Both the position numbers and the translations under genes were made by a program. From Methanocalculaceae archaeon (GTDB lineage: Archaea; Halobacteriota; Methanomicrobia; Methanomicrobiales; Methanocorpusculaceae), in NCBI GenBank assembly GCA_031255895.1, contig JAIRRQ010000091.1, positions 1 to 6,882 of the forward strand: DNA of 6,882 bases. Direction: 5' to 3'. Shown here piece by piece: positions 6,366-6,882 of the stretch. Below the pieces are notes generated by a model that was given only the letters and a program-made list of their open reading frames with translations, was not told the origin of the DNA and searched no databases. Each line of letters begins with the position of its first letter. Positions within the stretch are counted from its first letter, which is position 1.

Positions 6366-6387
6366 ATTATTGAATCACGTCAATAAT
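6366..6387. repeat. 8-bp inverted repeat
   Basis: ATTATTGA (6366-6373) and TCAATAAT (6380-6387) are exact inverted complements separated by ATCACG. It lies within strongly AT-rich spacer with no nearby gene start, so a regulatory role is not evident. Confidence 0.4.
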
Positions 6388-6541
6388 TATATTATATAAA
6401 ATATATGAAATAAAATAAATATTTAACTTAACATATAAAACAATACACTGATAAAATTATAAATTAGTTATTACACTGATGAAACAAGTAATGGTTTGCC
6501 CCCGGAAATCAGCCACCCACATTCAGATTACACAACGATAC

Positions 6542-6553
6542 ATTCACGTGAAT
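6542..6553. repeat. 12-bp perfect palindrome
   Basis: ATTCACGTGAAT is a perfect palindrome with a CACGTG core. Such dyads can bind dimeric regulators, but the flanking genes do not start here: it lies downstream of the minus-strand gene at 6632. Its role is unknown. Confidence 0.4.
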
Positions 6554-6631
6554 CAAACAGCAGTACCATGTGTATATTCAGGAACTAGATATCGCAAAAA
6601 GAGGAGAATTAAATCATAGAAAATACCCCCC

Positions 6632-6882
6632 TCACTTATTTTCCAACATCTCCAAAAGATTACACGCCGCGCACAATCTATTCTGCGTTGGAACCCCGCA
6701 ACGTTCACACATTCCCATAGAATTGATCGCACCGCGGACAGGGCCCAATTGCGCCAACAACAACTCTTGACCCTCCACGATTGACAACATTGTTCCAGGA
6801 TACTTGTATTCCAGCAACCCTAACTCACCTCGCACCTCAGCTCGGAGAGCATACCTCGCATACGGACATTCTGGCAGAGACA
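6632..6882 (-). CDS. TtuA/NcsA-family tRNA 2-thiolation protein, C-terminal part
   Basis: This is the C-terminal end of a PP-loop ATPase of the TtuA/NcsA (Ctu1) type, which adenylates a tRNA uridine (U54 or wobble U34) for 2-thiolation. The frame is open to the right edge, so the gene starts outside the window and the GTG at 6835-6833 is an internal valine. Two marks support the call. ECPYA (6871-6857) resembles the conserved cysteine-containing CPY segment of the family. The extreme C-terminus is a zinc-ribbon half pair, CERCG (6709-6695) and CAAC (6673-6662), ending CNLLEMLENK. The PP-loop itself is not in the window, so TtuA and NcsA cannot be told apart. It lies on the same strand as pth2-truD but about 1 kb away. 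Confidence 0.85.
   Translation of the reverse strand, partial: SLPECPYARYALRAEVRGELGLLEYKYPGTMLSIVEGQELLLAQLGPVRGAINSMGMCERCGVPTQNRLCAACNLLEMLENK

Larger units (their letters stand above)
6250..6631. other. AT-rich intergenic stretch, no gene seen
   Basis: This is the most AT-rich part of the window, especially 6340-6480. I see no supported coding sequence on either strand. A hairpin lies at 6366-6387 and a 12-bp palindrome at 6542-6553, and a short GC-rich patch (6497-6518) stands out. A run of five A at 6596-6600 is a T5 tract on the minus strand and may end the transcript of the gene at 6632. Confidence 0.5.

Noticed and set aside
6632..6835. A complete 67-residue zinc-finger protein starting at GTG 6835
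   Set aside because: The frame is open beyond the GTG to the window edge and includes the family segment ECPYA, so this is the end of a longer gene.

Overview
This window looks like chromosomal DNA from a euryarchaeon, most probably a methanogen of the Methanomicrobia or Methanomicrobiales type; the genus cannot be fixed from sequence alone. The evidence is four genes of archaeal or archaeal/eukaryal type: a eukaryote-like glycyl-tRNA synthetase, the archaeal helicase-nuclease Hef, archaeal TruD and Pth2. A fifth, partial gene encodes a TtuA/NcsA-family tRNA thiolation protein. None of the starts examined has a clear Shine-Dalgarno sequence, and gene ends are followed by runs of T, as in archaea.

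Layout. The C-terminal end of glyS (plus strand) enters from the left and stops at 312. A 1.28 kb, visibly AT-rich stretch follows (313-1590). It holds one small unrecognised ORF (939-1301) inside what looks like a longer decayed frame. hef (1591-3849, plus) comes next and converges on pth2-truD (5629-3989, minus), a tight two-gene unit with 3 bp between stop and start. The hef/truD gap has a T tract for each strand. Upstream of pth2 lies a second AT-rich stretch of about 1 kb (5630-6631), containing a broken relative of the 939-1301 ORF. The window ends inside a minus-strand TtuA/NcsA-family gene (6632 to beyond 6882).

Function. Four of the five recognised genes serve tRNA: charging with glycine, pseudouridylation, recycling of peptidyl-tRNA, and probably 2-thiolation of U34 or U54. 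hef is the exception and acts at stalled replication forks.

Unusual points. (1) Two AT-rich intergenic stretches about 5 kb apart hold collinear remnants of one unrecognised protein family. (2) The Hef C-terminus looks damaged: both helix-hairpin-helix turns have lost glycines, the ERK nuclease motif reads ERR, and a possible frameshift in a G-rich tract replaces the last residues. (3) The same 15-16 base motif sits exactly 4 nt after the stops of glyS and the small ORF. I see no defence system, CRISPR array, tRNA gene or intact mobile element.
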